Source of the DNA: Pseudomonadota bacterium
Lineage (GTDB): Bacteria; Myxococcota_A; Polyangia; Polyangiales; Polyangiaceae
Length of the DNA stretch: 64,000 nucleotides
Direction: 5' to 3'
Assembly (NCBI GenBank): GCA_023428245.1
Contig: JAEYYX010000040.1
Span: 1-64,000, forward strand
This document shows, piece after piece, positions 18,413 through 28,010 of this stretch. Position 1 is the stretch's first letter, and each line of letters starts with the position of its first letter. Under the pieces are notes generated by a model. The model was not told where the DNA came from and searched no databases. It worked only from the letters and a program-made list of their open reading frames with translations. The translations under genes were made by a program, and so were the position numbers.

Positions 18413-19378
18413 TTACTGTGCGATCCTGAGGTTCTTTCGGATGCGCTCGATGGGCTCTTCGAGGTTCGGCTCGAAGGGCACGCCCATGATCTGCTCGATG
18501 GCTTTCTGGTAGCGGACTGTGGACTCGACTCGGACCTCGTCCGGGATCGGAGGCAAGGGCCCTTCACCGGTGAATCCGAGGTTGGCGAGGTAACGCCGGA
18601 GGTATTCCTTGTCGAAGCTCTCGGGATCTTGGCCCGCTTGGAATCGGTCTTGGTATGTCTCCCGGAACCAGAAACGCGAGGAGTCGGGGGTGTGGATCTC
18701 GTCGATGACCACGATGCGTCCGTCTTTTGCCTTGCCGAACTCGTACTTGGTGTCGACAAGGATGAGTCCGCGTTCGGCGCAGATGCGCTCACCCTCGGCA
18801 TAGAGAAGTCGGGCGAGCCGCTCGGCCTCGTCGAAGTCCTCGGCGGGCATGCCCGTGAGCTTCAAGATCTCTTCGCGAGAGGCCGAGACGTCGTGCTCCC
18901 CGTGAGCGGCCTTGGTGCTCGGGGTGAGCAGGATCTCGTCGAGCTTCTGGTGCTTGCGCATGCCCTCTGGGAGCCGGTGTCCGCAGAACTCGCGCACGCC
19001 GGCCTCATAGTGGCGCCAAATGCTCGTGGAAGTCGTGCCCGTTAGGTACCCGCGAAGCACCATCTCGACGGGCAGTGGTGTGCACTCCATTCCGATCATC
19101 ACGTTCGGGTCTGGGACGTCGAGGACGTGGTTCGGGACGATGTGTTTCGTCTTTTCGAACCAGAAGCGAGCCACCGAGTTCAGGATCTGACCTTTCAAGG
19201 GCAACACGCCGAGCGAGCGATCGAAAGCGCTGATGCGGTCGGTGACGATCAGGATGCGGCGCCCGTCTTCGGTCGTGTAACAGTCCCGCACCTTGCCCGC
19301 GTACTTGCGGCCTAAGGTCGGAAAGTTCGTTTCGGCGAGGGGCTTCTTGAGTGCTTCAAAGAGACTGCTTCGGTCCAC
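18413..19378 (-). CDS. purC: Phosphoribosylaminoimidazole-succinocarboxamide synthase
   Basis: SAICAR synthetase, joining aspartate to CAIR in purine biosynthesis. The 321-residue protein is of the longer form. It has the N-terminal GRKYAGKVRDCY loop, TDRISAFDRSLG, VLRGYLTGT, the LVDTKYEFGKAKDGRIVVIDE block and SSRFW. The start codon is GTG. It leads a two-gene unit with the thiolase. Confidence 0.96.
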   Translation of the reverse strand: MDRSSLFEALKKPLAETNFPTLGRKYAGKVRDCYTTEDGRRILIVTDRISAFDRSLGVLPLKGQILNSVARFWFEKTKHIVPNHVLDVPDPNVMIGMECTPLPVEMVLRGYLTGTTSTSIWRHYEAGVREFCGHRLPEGMRKHQKLDEILLTPSTKAAHGEHDVSASREEILKLTGMPAEDFDEAERLARLLYAEGERICAERGLILVDTKYEFGKAKDGRIVVIDEIHTPDSSRFWFRETYQDRFQAGQDPESFDKEYLRRYLANLGFTGEGPLPPIPDEVRVESTVRYQKAIEQIMGVPFEPNLEEPIERIRKNLRIAQ

Positions 19379-19426
19379 GGCGGCGAGACCCTACACCGCT
19401 CGGGCCGGTCTCTGCTATGCATAGTC

Positions 19427-20326
19427 ATGAGTCCGGGCGACGTTGTCTTCGGTACGCCGCGAAAGCTGCCAAATCCTGCTCGTTTGCGCGGGCGGGTGGT
19501 CGTTTTGGACATTGCTTTTGCGGGGGCGACGCCGGACGGGTTCGAGAAAATCACTGCGAAATTCTTGGCGCAGCTTGGGGACCGACTCGCCCTCTGGGTC
19601 GACCACCACGACCACGACAAGCACGCCGATTTCCGGGATAATCCCCGGTTCTTGCTCGCGACTAAGGCACAGCACGGCGCCTGCCCCGAGATGATCACAC
19701 CCGAGCTCGTCCAGAGCGCGGGGAACGTCGACACGATCGTCTGCCACTCGGACTTCGACGGAATCGCCAGCGCGTCCAAGTGGCTCCTCGGGGGTCATGA
19801 GCCGTACCCCGGCGCGGATGCGGACGCGTACGCGATCGACACGCGCTTGGGGACCCCGTCAGACACCGGCGTCTATTTCGACAGGGCCCTGCGAGCCCGC
19901 GGCAACCAAGACGACTTCTGTCGCGCTGTGCTCGAACTATTGACGTCGCGCCTCGAGGATAAGAACGCCCGCGCGATCGTGGATCGGGCTGAACATGAGT
20001 TTCGGGCGATTGAGCTCGAAACGTTGCGCGCAGCTCGGAGCTACAAGACCTACCCGCGCCGCGGAGGGGGGGACGTTGCGTACGTTGACATCACGTCGGG
20101 ATTCGGGCGCCTCGACAAGACCGATCTCCTGCTCCATGGCCAGAAGATCGCGCAGCTGGCGGTCGTCGTGGACGCCCAAAATGTAGCCCTTGCGGCGCCC
20201 TTCGACAGCGGCTTGAACTTTCTCGAGCTCCTGGGTCTCTCCGGAGGAATGCCCACACGCATCTCCGTGGCCCGGAAGGAACACGACGCCGTCATGGAGC
20301 GACTCGGCGTTGACTTCGTCCGGTAG
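19427..20326 (+). CDS. DHH-phosphoesterase-like protein
   Basis: A 299-residue protein with features of the DHH superfamily. An N-terminal segment carries WVDHHDHD (the DHH motif). A CHSDFDGIASASKWLL segment resembles the DxD-type motif of RecJ/NrnA proteins, but in permuted order relative to them. The C-terminal part has a GGMPTRISVARK stretch reminiscent of the DHHA1 GG motif. Metal-dependent phosphodiesterase activity is plausible but unproven. It starts at ATG 19427, divergent from purC across about 50 bases. Confidence 0.55.
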   Translation: MSPGDVVFGTPRKLPNPARLRGRVVVLDIAFAGATPDGFEKITAKFLAQLGDRLALWVDHHDHDKHADFRDNPRFLLATKAQHGACPEMITPELVQSAGNVDTIVCHSDFDGIASASKWLLGGHEPYPGADADAYAIDTRLGTPSDTGVYFDRALRARGNQDDFCRAVLELLTSRLEDKNARAIVDRAEHEFRAIELETLRAARSYKTYPRRGGGDVAYVDITSGFGRLDKTDLLLHGQKIAQLAVVVDAQNVALAAPFDSGLNFLELLGLSGGMPTRISVARKEHDAVMERLGVDFVR

Positions 20327-20536
20327 GATTTCGGAGTTCGAAGTCGGAAACAGAGAACGAAAATGATGCGGACTGAGCGCGGCAAAAATGCCGCGCGCCG
20401 CTGTGGAGTCTTGGTGCTGGTGTCGGCGTTCGGAGGCTCGTCGAGCACATCTGGGCGTCAAAGCGAATGAGCCCGGGAGCGCGCGCGAACGGTAGACCAG
20501 AGCCAGCCGAACGTGGTAGCATATTTGCTAGGGGTG

Positions 20537-21463
20537 ATGAAGGAATTGAGTCAACGCAACTGGGCTAGATGGGACGATACGGATCCCGAGAGCGCACGGT
20601 CCGGCTCGACGGAGAAGCATGTGCAGCGAGGAGAGGTCTCGCTTTGCTTCTTGTTCGATCGAGCTGAGCGGAGAATGCGCGTGATTGATTTTAGAGCGGG
20701 GCCTCAGCCCGGGAAGCTCGAGATCGTCCAAGAGGTCGCTGAGGCCGAGGGCATGGAGAGAGCGTTTGTGGTCGTGGAGCGTGACGAAGCGGCGACTTGG
20801 ACTCGCCTTGGCTTCGAGCGTGAAGCGACAATCCCGGGGTTCTATAAGCGCTCCGACGGCTACGTGCTCGGCATGCGCATCGAACGCGCGCCCTTCGAGT
20901 CAGGGACGCGGATCCGTATTCGTTCCGATGGCGCGGGGAGCAGCTACGACAGCGTCATTCGTTCCGCTCAGAAGCTCGCTCGTTCGCGCAAGAGCGACGG
21001 GCTGACGAAAGTGCGCATTGGGCCGGCGCGCGAGAAGGAGATCGAGCGGGCCGTCGAGTACGCGGAACGCTCAGGGCGCACGATCTCTACGCTGTCGCCT
21101 TTTGGGCGGCAGAGCGAACGGCGAGCGGTGCTTTGTACCGCTCGCGGCGGGTATTCGCTGCTTGTTGGTCTCGAGATCGAACCCTGCTTCGATTCGAGCT
21201 ACCTCGACCCCCTCGTCGCTCCCCGCGGCGAGAAGGAGACCTTCATGACGGGTCTCGCCCTCGAACAGATCTGCGCCGACCTCCGCAAGGAAGGCATTGT
21301 GTCCGCTTTCGCGGTAAGTCCGGTGCGCTCTCCGGAGCTCGCCGCTGCCCTCATCGTGGCCGGCTTCCGTCCCACTGGTGTTCTCGTCGGGCACTTCTCC
21401 GCGGCAGACGAAAGAGAAGACGGCGGGGTTTGGTCGCGGAAGCTCTCCGATCCGAACCCGTGA
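20537..21463 (+). CDS. GNAT-like acetyltransferase-related protein (possible tandem)
   Basis: A 308-residue protein with no sure family. Residues about 55-115 (KLEIVQEVAEAEGMERAFVVV, then LGFEREATIPGFYKRSDGYVLGM) resemble the first half of AblB-type beta-lysine acetyltransferases. The second half ends with SPELAAALIVAGFRPTGVLVGHF, which looks like another GNAT terminal strand-helix-strand. This suggests two GNAT-type modules, but the acetyl-CoA loop (Q/RxxGxG/A) is not clear. An AGGGG stretch lies immediately before ATG 20537. Confidence 0.45.
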   Translation: MKELSQRNWARWDDTDPESARSGSTEKHVQRGEVSLCFLFDRAERRMRVIDFRAGPQPGKLEIVQEVAEAEGMERAFVVVERDEAATWTRLGFEREATIPGFYKRSDGYVLGMRIERAPFESGTRIRIRSDGAGSSYDSVIRSAQKLARSRKSDGLTKVRIGPAREKEIERAVEYAERSGRTISTLSPFGRQSERRAVLCTARGGYSLLVGLEIEPCFDSSYLDPLVAPRGEKETFMTGLALEQICADLRKEGIVSAFAVSPVRSPELAAALIVAGFRPTGVLVGHFSAADEREDGGVWSRKLSDPNP

Positions 21464-21582
21464 CGGAGAGGCCCCGCCGGACCGACTTCATGGCCTCCCG
21501 GGCTCTCTCGCTCGGGAAGTTCTAACATGTGGCTCGCCCTCATCCGCGAACGATCTGCCCAGGAGCGGCGGCCTTCGCATGG

Positions 21583-21610
21583 AAAAAAGGGGTGAGCTTT
21601 CGTTCACCCC
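21583..21610 (-). terminator. Rho-independent terminator of the lipoprotein gene
   Basis: Read on the minus strand, GGGGTGA and TCACCCC form a 7-bp stem around a short loop (ACGAAAGC region), followed by a run of six T. It lies about 25 bases after the stop of the gene that starts at 22675. Confidence 0.85.
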
Positions 21611-21634
21611 CCGCGCTCAAGGAGAAGTTCTCTC

Positions 21635-22675
21635 TTACTCCTTCAGCGTCAGGTCGATGTACTCCTTGCAGAACTCTGAGCTGGGGTCGGAGCAATCGAT
21701 GACACCGGCGATATTGACGGTGAAGCGTCCTTTCCCTTCGGCGAAGTCGTAACTGAAGTCGACTGCGACGCTGTCCATGCAGCTGCTCTTCGAGCGCTCA
21801 AAGTCCACGCTGAGAACGTCTGCTTCTACCGTGCCCGGCCAAGATCCAGCGTCCACCTTGGGGTGAACGTTCTTGAATGAGACTTTGGCCTTGGTCGGGT
21901 CGGAGGGATCTTGTTCGACAACGAACTCGAGCGCTTCCTCCCACGCCTCTTCTTCCCCGCCTTCGGTCGAACACGGCACGATGTTTCCTTCAGCGCTGAC
22001 CTCGTGGGAACCGCTCACGTCTGCGGCATAGGGCTCGTAGTCGCAGCGCGAAGTAGTCGAGACATTCCTGCCGACTTCCCAGCGCCGCTCGCCTTCGACT
22101 TCATAGCAGCCGTTCTCGTAGTCGAAGATGGCCGAGTACTCTCCCAGGTAGACGGGCTGGCACTCTGCGTCTGACTCGAAATAGAAGTAGGTCGAACTGA
22201 TGCATCCTGATTCGCAATCGCCCTCTCCTCGCTTGAAGGCGAGCAAGAAGCCGTCATCCGATTGAAGGGGAATGATCTCCCGCCCAGGGTCCGCAAGCAC
22301 CTCTCCGCTGCCAGGAGTGAGCGCCTCGATATCGGCGAGCTCGGGTCGAAGCTCGTGCGCGCGCTCAATAAACTCTCCGAGGGAGACGCCTTCGCAGGCC
22401 CCAGTGCCCGGGAGTCCGAGGTCGGCGCCCCGAAGGATTTTCGGCGGCGAATCGTCTTCGGTTCCTGTTTCTCCGGCAGCGCCGCCGGTGTTGTCGTTCG
22501 ACTTCCCACCGGACCCATTCTTGTTCCCGCCAGTGGGCGGGTCATTGTGCTTGGAACCCCCTGAGGCCACCGTCCCATCGTCGCCGTCCGAGCCCTTCTC
22601 AGAAGCCCCGCCGCATGCTGCGCTCGACGCAGCTCCTAAGATCATCATCAGCGCCAGGGCGCTCAGCTTCGACAT
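21635..22675 (-). CDS. Hypothetical surface lipoprotein
   Basis: A 346-residue protein. ATG 22675 is preceded by AAAGG at good spacing. The lipobox is in AASSAAC (Cys near residue 20), followed by a Gly/Ser/Asn/Asp-rich linker (residues about 22-75). The mature domain is acidic and beta-rich with scattered Cys pairs (GDCESGC, ENGCYEVEGERRWEV). No family is recognised. An intrinsic terminator follows it. Confidence 0.75.
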   Translation of the reverse strand: MSKLSALALMMILGAASSAACGGASEKGSDGDDGTVASGGSKHNDPPTGGNKNGSGGKSNDNTGGAAGETGTEDDSPPKILRGADLGLPGTGACEGVSLGEFIERAHELRPELADIEALTPGSGEVLADPGREIIPLQSDDGFLLAFKRGEGDCESGCISSTYFYFESDAECQPVYLGEYSAIFDYENGCYEVEGERRWEVGRNVSTTSRCDYEPYAADVSGSHEVSAEGNIVPCSTEGGEEEAWEEALEFVVEQDPSDPTKAKVSFKNVHPKVDAGSWPGTVEADVLSVDFERSKSSCMDSVAVDFSYDFAEGKGRFTVNIAGVIDCSDPSSEFCKEYIDLTLKE

Positions 22676-23062
22676 ATTGTTACCTTTCCCCTTGCTTGCG
22701 CGGGCGTGAGGCGCATCCGGTGCACGAGCCAATATGTTGGATCTCATGCGTCCCGAAAGGCCCAGCTTCCCGTCTCTTGAGTTTGTCATGCCTAAGCCAA
22801 TCGCAATAGCTGTGCCGGCTGCTGTGGGGCCCCACGTGGCTCGGAAGCGCTCGAAATGAGGCGAAAAATGGCTTGCACACTTTTGGCACAAGCTGGCACA
22901 GCTGGCGCCCCTGTCGCAATTCTCAAGCCCCTTTGAGCTCTCCGTCGTTCCACCAACTGACGATGTCCTCGGAGGCGCCTGCTCGGTCGAGAACCATGTG
23001 AACGGCGAAAGTCCGCGAGACTCGTGCGGCCTGACGAGGACGCGCTCTGGGGTCAGAGACCC
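22676..23062. other. Intergenic region, nothing recognised
   Basis: About 390 bases between two minus-strand lipoprotein genes. It must hold the promoter of the 22675 gene. A repeated TGGCAC (22878-22895 area) was examined as a sigma-54 element, but spacing and strand do not fit. Confidence 0.5.
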
Positions 23063-24769
23063 TTAGTCGCTCCACCACTCGAGGATATCTTCGTAGAGCT
23101 CGGCGCCTGCTCGAAGGGGGACCATGTGACCGGCGAGGTAGGTCGGATAGCGGACGCGGGTCGTCTCTCCTCGGAAGGTGAACTCGACTTCTCCGGGGCG
23201 CGGAGCCTCTTCGGGGCTATCCGAGAGGATGCGTACGCCAGGAGGGCTATTGCTGAGCGCGGCGTGCAGCGCTGCCCAGAAGTGAGGCGTCCTCACTCTC
23301 CGGTCCTGCCGGGCGTTCGTCATCAAGATCTTTTGGTGTTCGGCGACTCGAGCGAACGTGTAGAACATTCTGCCGCGCTGCCAGAGAGGTCCCTCTCCGG
23401 ACCTTTCGCCAAGGTAAGAGAGCGGGACGTGCGGAAGAAAGTAGAGCTTTTCCGCGATGCTTCCTTCCTCGGGTTTGCAAGAACGGAGCCAGCCAATGCT
23501 CCTCGCATCCACGCTGAGCGCGCTCGAAAGAGTCTCGTGATCTTCGAGCTTGGGCAGGACGAGCGCGTCGTACTTTTCGTCGACGTCGAGAGGAAGGGAG
23601 CAATCGTGCCAGTTGTCTGTTGTGCAAGGGCCCAGGGCAAGATTGTCGCAGAGGGATCCAACGCAGGGCGGCGCGGGGAAGCTCGTTCCAAAGCCATCCG
23701 GCAGACCTGGTTGAATTAAGATCTGCCAGCCGAACTGCTCCGCCACTTGCTCCGGGGTGAGCTCTGCGCCCTGAAGCTCGGGCCGAGTGCGGGCGAAGTG
23801 TTTCTTGATGACTTCGTACAAGCCGAGATCAAAATACACGGAGCTTGTTCCAGCGAACTTGTTGGCTTTCACCTCAGGATCGGCGAGCTCCGGATACGAA
23901 AGGAGCCGCTCGGCCATCAAGAGCGCTCGTGTGCCGCCATAACTCTCGCCAACGAAGGCGACTTGAGCCCGCTCAAGGAGGGGGTGCCGCGCGAGGAAAC
24001 CGAGCACGACTTCGAGGACGATGCCTGCCTCTCGATCTTCGAGATGATCGGCAGGAGATGTCGAAGTGGACGGAGAATAAGAGAATCCCGTGAAGGGAGC
24101 GTCGATGTAGAGGAGGTTGAAGTCGCGCGCATAGGAGGCTGGATTGTCAGAAACTCCCTCCTGGAGCGGCGTCTTCGGCCCGGTTTGAGCGAAGAGGTAG
24201 GGCATCGTGGCTGAGCCGGGGCCGCCGTTGAGAAAGACGAGGAGCGGCCTTTTGTCGGGACTCCGCTCCGCAGGATGAAAGGAATAGAAGACGCGATGAA
24301 CGGGGCTCCGGCCGGCTCGGCCCTCTTGGACGAAATCTCGCGCGGGAACTTCGAGCAGGCCCGCTTCCGGCGCGATGGTGCGCACGAGGCCGTCTTCATC
24401 GGGGCATGTGTCCTTCGAGCAGGACCAGGAGTCGTCGACGCTGAGACATCCGCAGCCGTCACTTAGGGCGCCTGCCTGCCCCGGGGGCTCCGGGAAGTAG
24501 GCCTCGCAGTGGGGTTCGAAGGGCATACCCGGACGGTCGTCCGCAGGTTCTCCCGATTCGTCGCCTGCGCTTCCGCCCGCCGAGTCCGACTCGTCTCGCG
24601 GCTCCTGGCCGTCGCGTCCTCCGCTTGTCTGCTCTTTGTGCGACTCTCCCGCCTGGCCCCCCGACGAAACCGGGTTTGCCATGTCGTCTCCACAGCTCAC
24701 GATCGCGAAGAGGCCGAGGGTGAGAGAAAGGGAAAATAGGGAGTGGGAACGCGCAGGCGTGCTTCTCAT
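23063..24769 (-). CDS. Serine carboxypeptidase-like (S10) lipoprotein
   Basis: A 568-residue exported peptidase. ATG 24769 gives a lipoprotein signal (LFAIVSC), then a Gly/Ser/Glu/Asp linker and a Cys-rich patch (DGCGCLSVDDSWSC). The S10 features are all present: the oxyanion segment VFLNGGPGS, the nucleophile elbow VGESYGG, a catalytic Asp in NARQDRRV and the His in YLAGHMVPL near the C-terminus. It probably trims C-terminal residues of peptides outside the cell, in keeping with a predatory or scavenging lifestyle. A TTG 63 bases upstream is a weaker start. Confidence 0.88.
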   Translation of the reverse strand: MRSTPARSHSLFSLSLTLGLFAIVSCGDDMANPVSSGGQAGESHKEQTSGGRDGQEPRDESDSAGGSAGDESGEPADDRPGMPFEPHCEAYFPEPPGQAGALSDGCGCLSVDDSWSCSKDTCPDEDGLVRTIAPEAGLLEVPARDFVQEGRAGRSPVHRVFYSFHPAERSPDKRPLLVFLNGGPGSATMPYLFAQTGPKTPLQEGVSDNPASYARDFNLLYIDAPFTGFSYSPSTSTSPADHLEDREAGIVLEVVLGFLARHPLLERAQVAFVGESYGGTRALLMAERLLSYPELADPEVKANKFAGTSSVYFDLGLYEVIKKHFARTRPELQGAELTPEQVAEQFGWQILIQPGLPDGFGTSFPAPPCVGSLCDNLALGPCTTDNWHDCSLPLDVDEKYDALVLPKLEDHETLSSALSVDARSIGWLRSCKPEEGSIAEKLYFLPHVPLSYLGERSGEGPLWQRGRMFYTFARVAEHQKILMTNARQDRRVRTPHFWAALHAALSNSPPGVRILSDSPEEAPRPGEVEFTFRGETTRVRYPTYLAGHMVPLRAGAELYEDILEWWSD

Positions 24770-24953
24770 GAACCGTGGGTGTGGGATGCAGGGCTTCTTG
24801 TTCCGCTCGGGTTGAAGAGACCTCTTGCTCAAGGAAATTTGAGCTGGCGTCGGATGCCATTTGTGACCTGACGAGGTTGTGAGCGTGCCCAGAGAGCGCG
24901 GAGAGCATGCGCGGCAGAGCGAGGCCGCGCATCGTGAACACGCCGCGGCCTGT

Positions 24954-26135
24954 CTAATGGGGTCGTTTCCGGAAGAGCGAGATGGGCCCTTCGGCCTCGA
25001 GCCTAGCGCGCAGCTTTTCGGTCGCGATCTCGGGCGGAAGGCCGATCTCTTGGAGTGCGCCCGCTTCTACGGCCGTGACGACAGAGCGAATGGCTTCGGC
25101 GACGTCGGGTGGCGCATCGGGGCTTCGTTTCCGGGAGCTCGCGGCGACGAGCACGTTCGTGAGGAAGGCGAGCTCTTCGAGGGCCCGCGCGTGGCTTTCG
25201 GGGAAAGCCTGGGCCAGCTCTTCGAGGGCACCCTTGAGCAGTCCTGTTCCAGTGGTGAGCTGGCGGCGCGTGATGCCCGGATCCAGAGGTACAAACTTTC
25301 GAAGCACCTCGTGGAGACGATGATTCTCCTCGGGCGACGTCGCCTTCGGCGGACGGAGACGCCGGAAATAGGCGCTGCTGATCGCGTCCGTCTCTCCGGG
25401 GCGCGAAGGCGGCGGCATGCGGAGAAAGGCGAGCGCGTCGCTTGCCGAGATATAACCGGAGGCGGCGCGGCGCTCCTCGCGCTCTCCGCGCGCATCGTCT
25501 TCAAACTCAGCCATCTCGTCGAGCACGCTCACGAGCTCATCGGGCTCATCGATGCTATTCACATTCGACTGCGAGAGGCGATGGAGCAGGCGCTCCATGA
25601 GCTCGGGCTGTGCGTCGCTCCAGATGGAGAGGAGCTCGACGATGGCGTCCCAGGCGAGGCCACTCGGTGAGAGCACCGCGTATTCGTCGAACTCTTCGTA
25701 ATTGTCGCCTTCGAGTCTCTTGTCGAGGACGCCGCTTTCGTCCGATTCGGCCATGCGCCGCAAGTAATCTGCGGGCCAAACGGAGATGAGCCGGCTCAGG
25801 GCCATGGTGAGGAACTCCTCCGGAAGTCCTGCGACCTTGTCCGAAAGGGTCCGGACCCCCGCTTCGTGGAGAGACTCGAGGAGGGTCGCGAACCGCTCCA
25901 CATCGAACTGGTCGGCGTCTTGATTGTCCCAGAGGGTCTCGTCGACCAGCTCGACGAGCTGCTCAGGAGTCGAGAGAGCCAAGAGCTCTGAGGAGTCTTC
26001 GAGACCGATGTGACGGATGAGGGCTTTCCAGGTGGGCGCTGGGAGCTCTCGAACCCAACGGTCGAGCGCAGGCTCATCGAGCAACTCTGTCAGCAGATTC
26101 TTCGCGCTTCGGTGCAGTGTCGGGTGATGGGGCAT
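24954..26135 (-). CDS. DUF6178-like protein
   Basis: A 393-residue acidic, helical protein. ATG 26135 follows AGGAGG with 9-base spacing, which fixes the start. It has no signal peptide or membrane helix. The pattern (LTELLDEPALDRWVRELPAPTWKALI, then LRRMAESDESGVLD) fits the DUF6178 family seen in Deltaproteobacteria and Myxococcota, whose function is not known to me. It ends about 180 bases before the peptidase gene. Confidence 0.6.
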   Translation of the reverse strand: MPHHPTLHRSAKNLLTELLDEPALDRWVRELPAPTWKALIRHIGLEDSSELLALSTPEQLVELVDETLWDNQDADQFDVERFATLLESLHEAGVRTLSDKVAGLPEEFLTMALSRLISVWPADYLRRMAESDESGVLDKRLEGDNYEEFDEYAVLSPSGLAWDAIVELLSIWSDAQPELMERLLHRLSQSNVNSIDEPDELVSVLDEMAEFEDDARGEREERRAASGYISASDALAFLRMPPPSRPGETDAISSAYFRRLRPPKATSPEENHRLHEVLRKFVPLDPGITRRQLTTGTGLLKGALEELAQAFPESHARALEELAFLTNVLVAASSRKRSPDAPPDVAEAIRSVVTAVEAGALQEIGLPPEIATEKLRARLEAEGPISLFRKRPH

Positions 26136-26295
26136 AGGGACGAACCTCCTCCTTGGGTTCGGAAACCTGAGGCCCGATCCTGCGCAAAACCAGTCTGGAT
26201 TCTTCAGGAGTTTTTCGTGATAATAGTTGTGGGACGAACGAGAGGGGGAGCGAGGGGAAATTTTTCGGCGCCGGACGGCGGCGAAGACCTTTCCT

Positions 26296-27555
26296 TTAGG
26301 AAACGAGCTCGCCGAGCTTGCGCTCCAGCAGGCGGCGTTCGGGTTCGCTCTGGGAGAGGGAGAGGGCTTGTTCGTAGGCACTTTTTGCCTCGGAGATGCG
26401 CCCGAGGCGTCGAAATAGCTCACCTCGCGCCGCGTGGAAGGGCGGAAAATGTTCGAGGCTCCCTTCCACGGCGAGCTCATCGAGGAGCGAGGCCGCGCGC
26501 TTTGGGCCCTCTCCTTCAAGAATCGCAATGGCACGGGCGAGCCGTGACACCGGTTGGGGGTCGAGGGCGACGTGATACTCATGCAGGGCAATGATCTGGG
26601 GCCAGTCAATCACACCTGTCTCAGCGCTCTCGCCGTAAAGGAGAGCGATCGCGGCGCGCGCCGCATAAACACCCGAGGCCCCCGCCGAAAGCGCCCGGTC
26701 GAGCCGATCACGGCCCTCGCGGAGACGCTCCAGATCCCAGAGCGCGCGGTCTTGTTCGCTGAGCAGAATCAACTCGCCACTCGAAGAAGTTCGGGCCGCG
26801 CGTCTCGCGTCTTGGAGAAGAAGGAGCGCGAGCAATGACTCACAATCGGGATGAGGCAAGAGCTCACAGAGAACCCTTGCGAGCCGAATCGCCTCGTCAG
26901 AGAGGTCCGTACGGATATACGTGGAGCCACGGGAGGCCGCGTATCCCTCATCGAAAACAAGGTAGAGGACTTCGAGGACGAGCTCCCGGCGCGCGGGCAA
27001 TTCGTCGCGGTCAGGGATCTCGAACTTGAGCCCGAGCTCGCGGATCTTCTGCTTTGCTCGAACGATGCGTTGAGCGATCGTCGAGGGCTTGGTGAGATAA
27101 GCGCGGCCGATTTCTTCTGTCGTCAGGCCACAGACTTCGCGAAGAGTGAGCGCGACTTGTGCATCGCGAGGGAGCTCCGGGCGACAGCAGGCGAAAAGAA
27201 GCGCAAGTCGCGGATCTTCGACTTCGTCGATCTCATCGGGCGCCGGTGGGGGCCAGGGACGGGCAGGAGGCGGCTCCTCCGCGATGGCCCTTTCTAAACG
27301 GCGGCGCCGCCTTTGCGCGTCGATGCCGCGAAACCGGCCAACCGAGACCAGCCACGCTCGGGGACGGGCCGGGAGCCCATCGCGCGGCCACTGCTCGAGG
27401 GCGGCTCCAAATGCTTCCTGGAGAGCCTCCTCGGCGAGGTCGAAGTCGCCGAGGAGTCGGACAAGGCTCGCGAAGACGCGGCGCGATTCGGCAAGATAGA
27501 TCTGCTCGACTTCGCCCCGAGTCGTCTCGGTTGTCAGCTCTCCGCTGCCTTTCAC
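26296..27555 (-). CDS. ECF42-type sigma factor with C-terminal TPR extension
   Basis: A 419-residue sigma factor. Residues about 15-90 are region 2 (EQIYLAESRRVFASLVRLLGDFDLAEEALQ) and about 115-175 are region 4 (ALTLREVCGLTTEEIGRAYLTKPSTIAQR). A roughly 200-residue helical/TPR-like extension follows (LVLEVLYLVFDEGYAAS, then CELLPHPDCESLLALLLL). This long C-terminus defines the ECF42 group, which has no anti-sigma factor and is paired with DGPF proteins. Its GTG start overlaps the stop of the DGPF gene (GTGA), so the two are coupled. Confidence 0.92.
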   Translation of the reverse strand: MKGSGELTTETTRGEVEQIYLAESRRVFASLVRLLGDFDLAEEALQEAFGAALEQWPRDGLPARPRAWLVSVGRFRGIDAQRRRRRLERAIAEEPPPARPWPPPAPDEIDEVEDPRLALLFACCRPELPRDAQVALTLREVCGLTTEEIGRAYLTKPSTIAQRIVRAKQKIRELGLKFEIPDRDELPARRELVLEVLYLVFDEGYAASRGSTYIRTDLSDEAIRLARVLCELLPHPDCESLLALLLLQDARRAARTSSSGELILLSEQDRALWDLERLREGRDRLDRALSAGASGVYAARAAIALLYGESAETGVIDWPQIIALHEYHVALDPQPVSRLARAIAILEGEGPKRAASLLDELAVEGSLEHFPPFHAARGELFRRLGRISEAKSAYEQALSLSQSEPERRLLERKLGELVS

Positions 27556-27917
27556 TGATGACAGCCTTCGGCGATGGGACGAACCTCAATGCCCCATCCC
27601 AGGTCTTCCCCCATGTTGGCGGCCGGGTGCAAAGAGGCGATGCGAATCGCTTCATTGAGGTCGCGCGCCTCGATGATCATGACGCTCCCCACGACGTCGC
27701 GGGTCTCGACGAAGGGGCCGTCCATGACGGTCGGCTTCCCGTTCTGAGGCCGGACCGTGGTGACATCCCACTCGAGGCTCTCGACCATCCGCACGGCGCC
27801 CGTCCCTCGGAGCTCCTCATCGTATTTCTTGCAGCGCTCGACGAGGGCGGAGAACTCCTCTTTGGACAGTCGTCCGACTTTCTCTTGGTTTCCGTACAAC
27901 AAGCACAGGTATTTCAT
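27552..27917 (-). CDS. DGPF-domain (YCII-related) protein
   Basis: A 121-residue protein of the YCII/DGPF family. It has MKYLCLLYG at the N-terminus and the name-giving motif VMDGPFVETRDVVGS in the middle. AGGAAG precedes ATG 27917. It is the first gene of a two-gene operon with the ECF42 sigma factor, the standard partnership. DGPF proteins are the usual targets of ECF42 regulation; their biochemistry is unclear. Confidence 0.93.
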   Translation of the reverse strand: MKYLCLLYGNQEKVGRLSKEEFSALVERCKKYDEELRGTGAVRMVESLEWDVTTVRPQNGKPTVMDGPFVETRDVVGSVMIIEARDLNEAIRIASLHPAANMGEDLGWGIEVRPIAEGCHQ

Positions 27918-27983
27918 CGATCTTCCTCTTTCCGGGCGTGGGTTTGGGTGAGCGCAGGAAAACCGTATCCCGCGCAGCCTGTA

Positions 27984-28010
27984 GTCGTCACGAAGGGGCC
28001 CAGATCGACA
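27984..28010 (-). promoter_or_regulatory. Candidate ECF42 promoter
   Basis: On the minus strand TGTCGA (28010-28005) is followed after 17 bases by CGAC (27987-27984), about 65 bases before the DGPF start codon. From memory, ECF42 targets carry TGTCGA at -35 and CGA/T-C at -10. This suggests autoregulation of the operon. It is inferred from sequence only. Confidence 0.6.

Noticed and set aside
22870..22900. Sigma-54 promoter from the repeated TGGCAC
   Set aside because: The GG-to-GC spacing is one base short, and the plus-strand orientation does not lead to a plus-strand gene.
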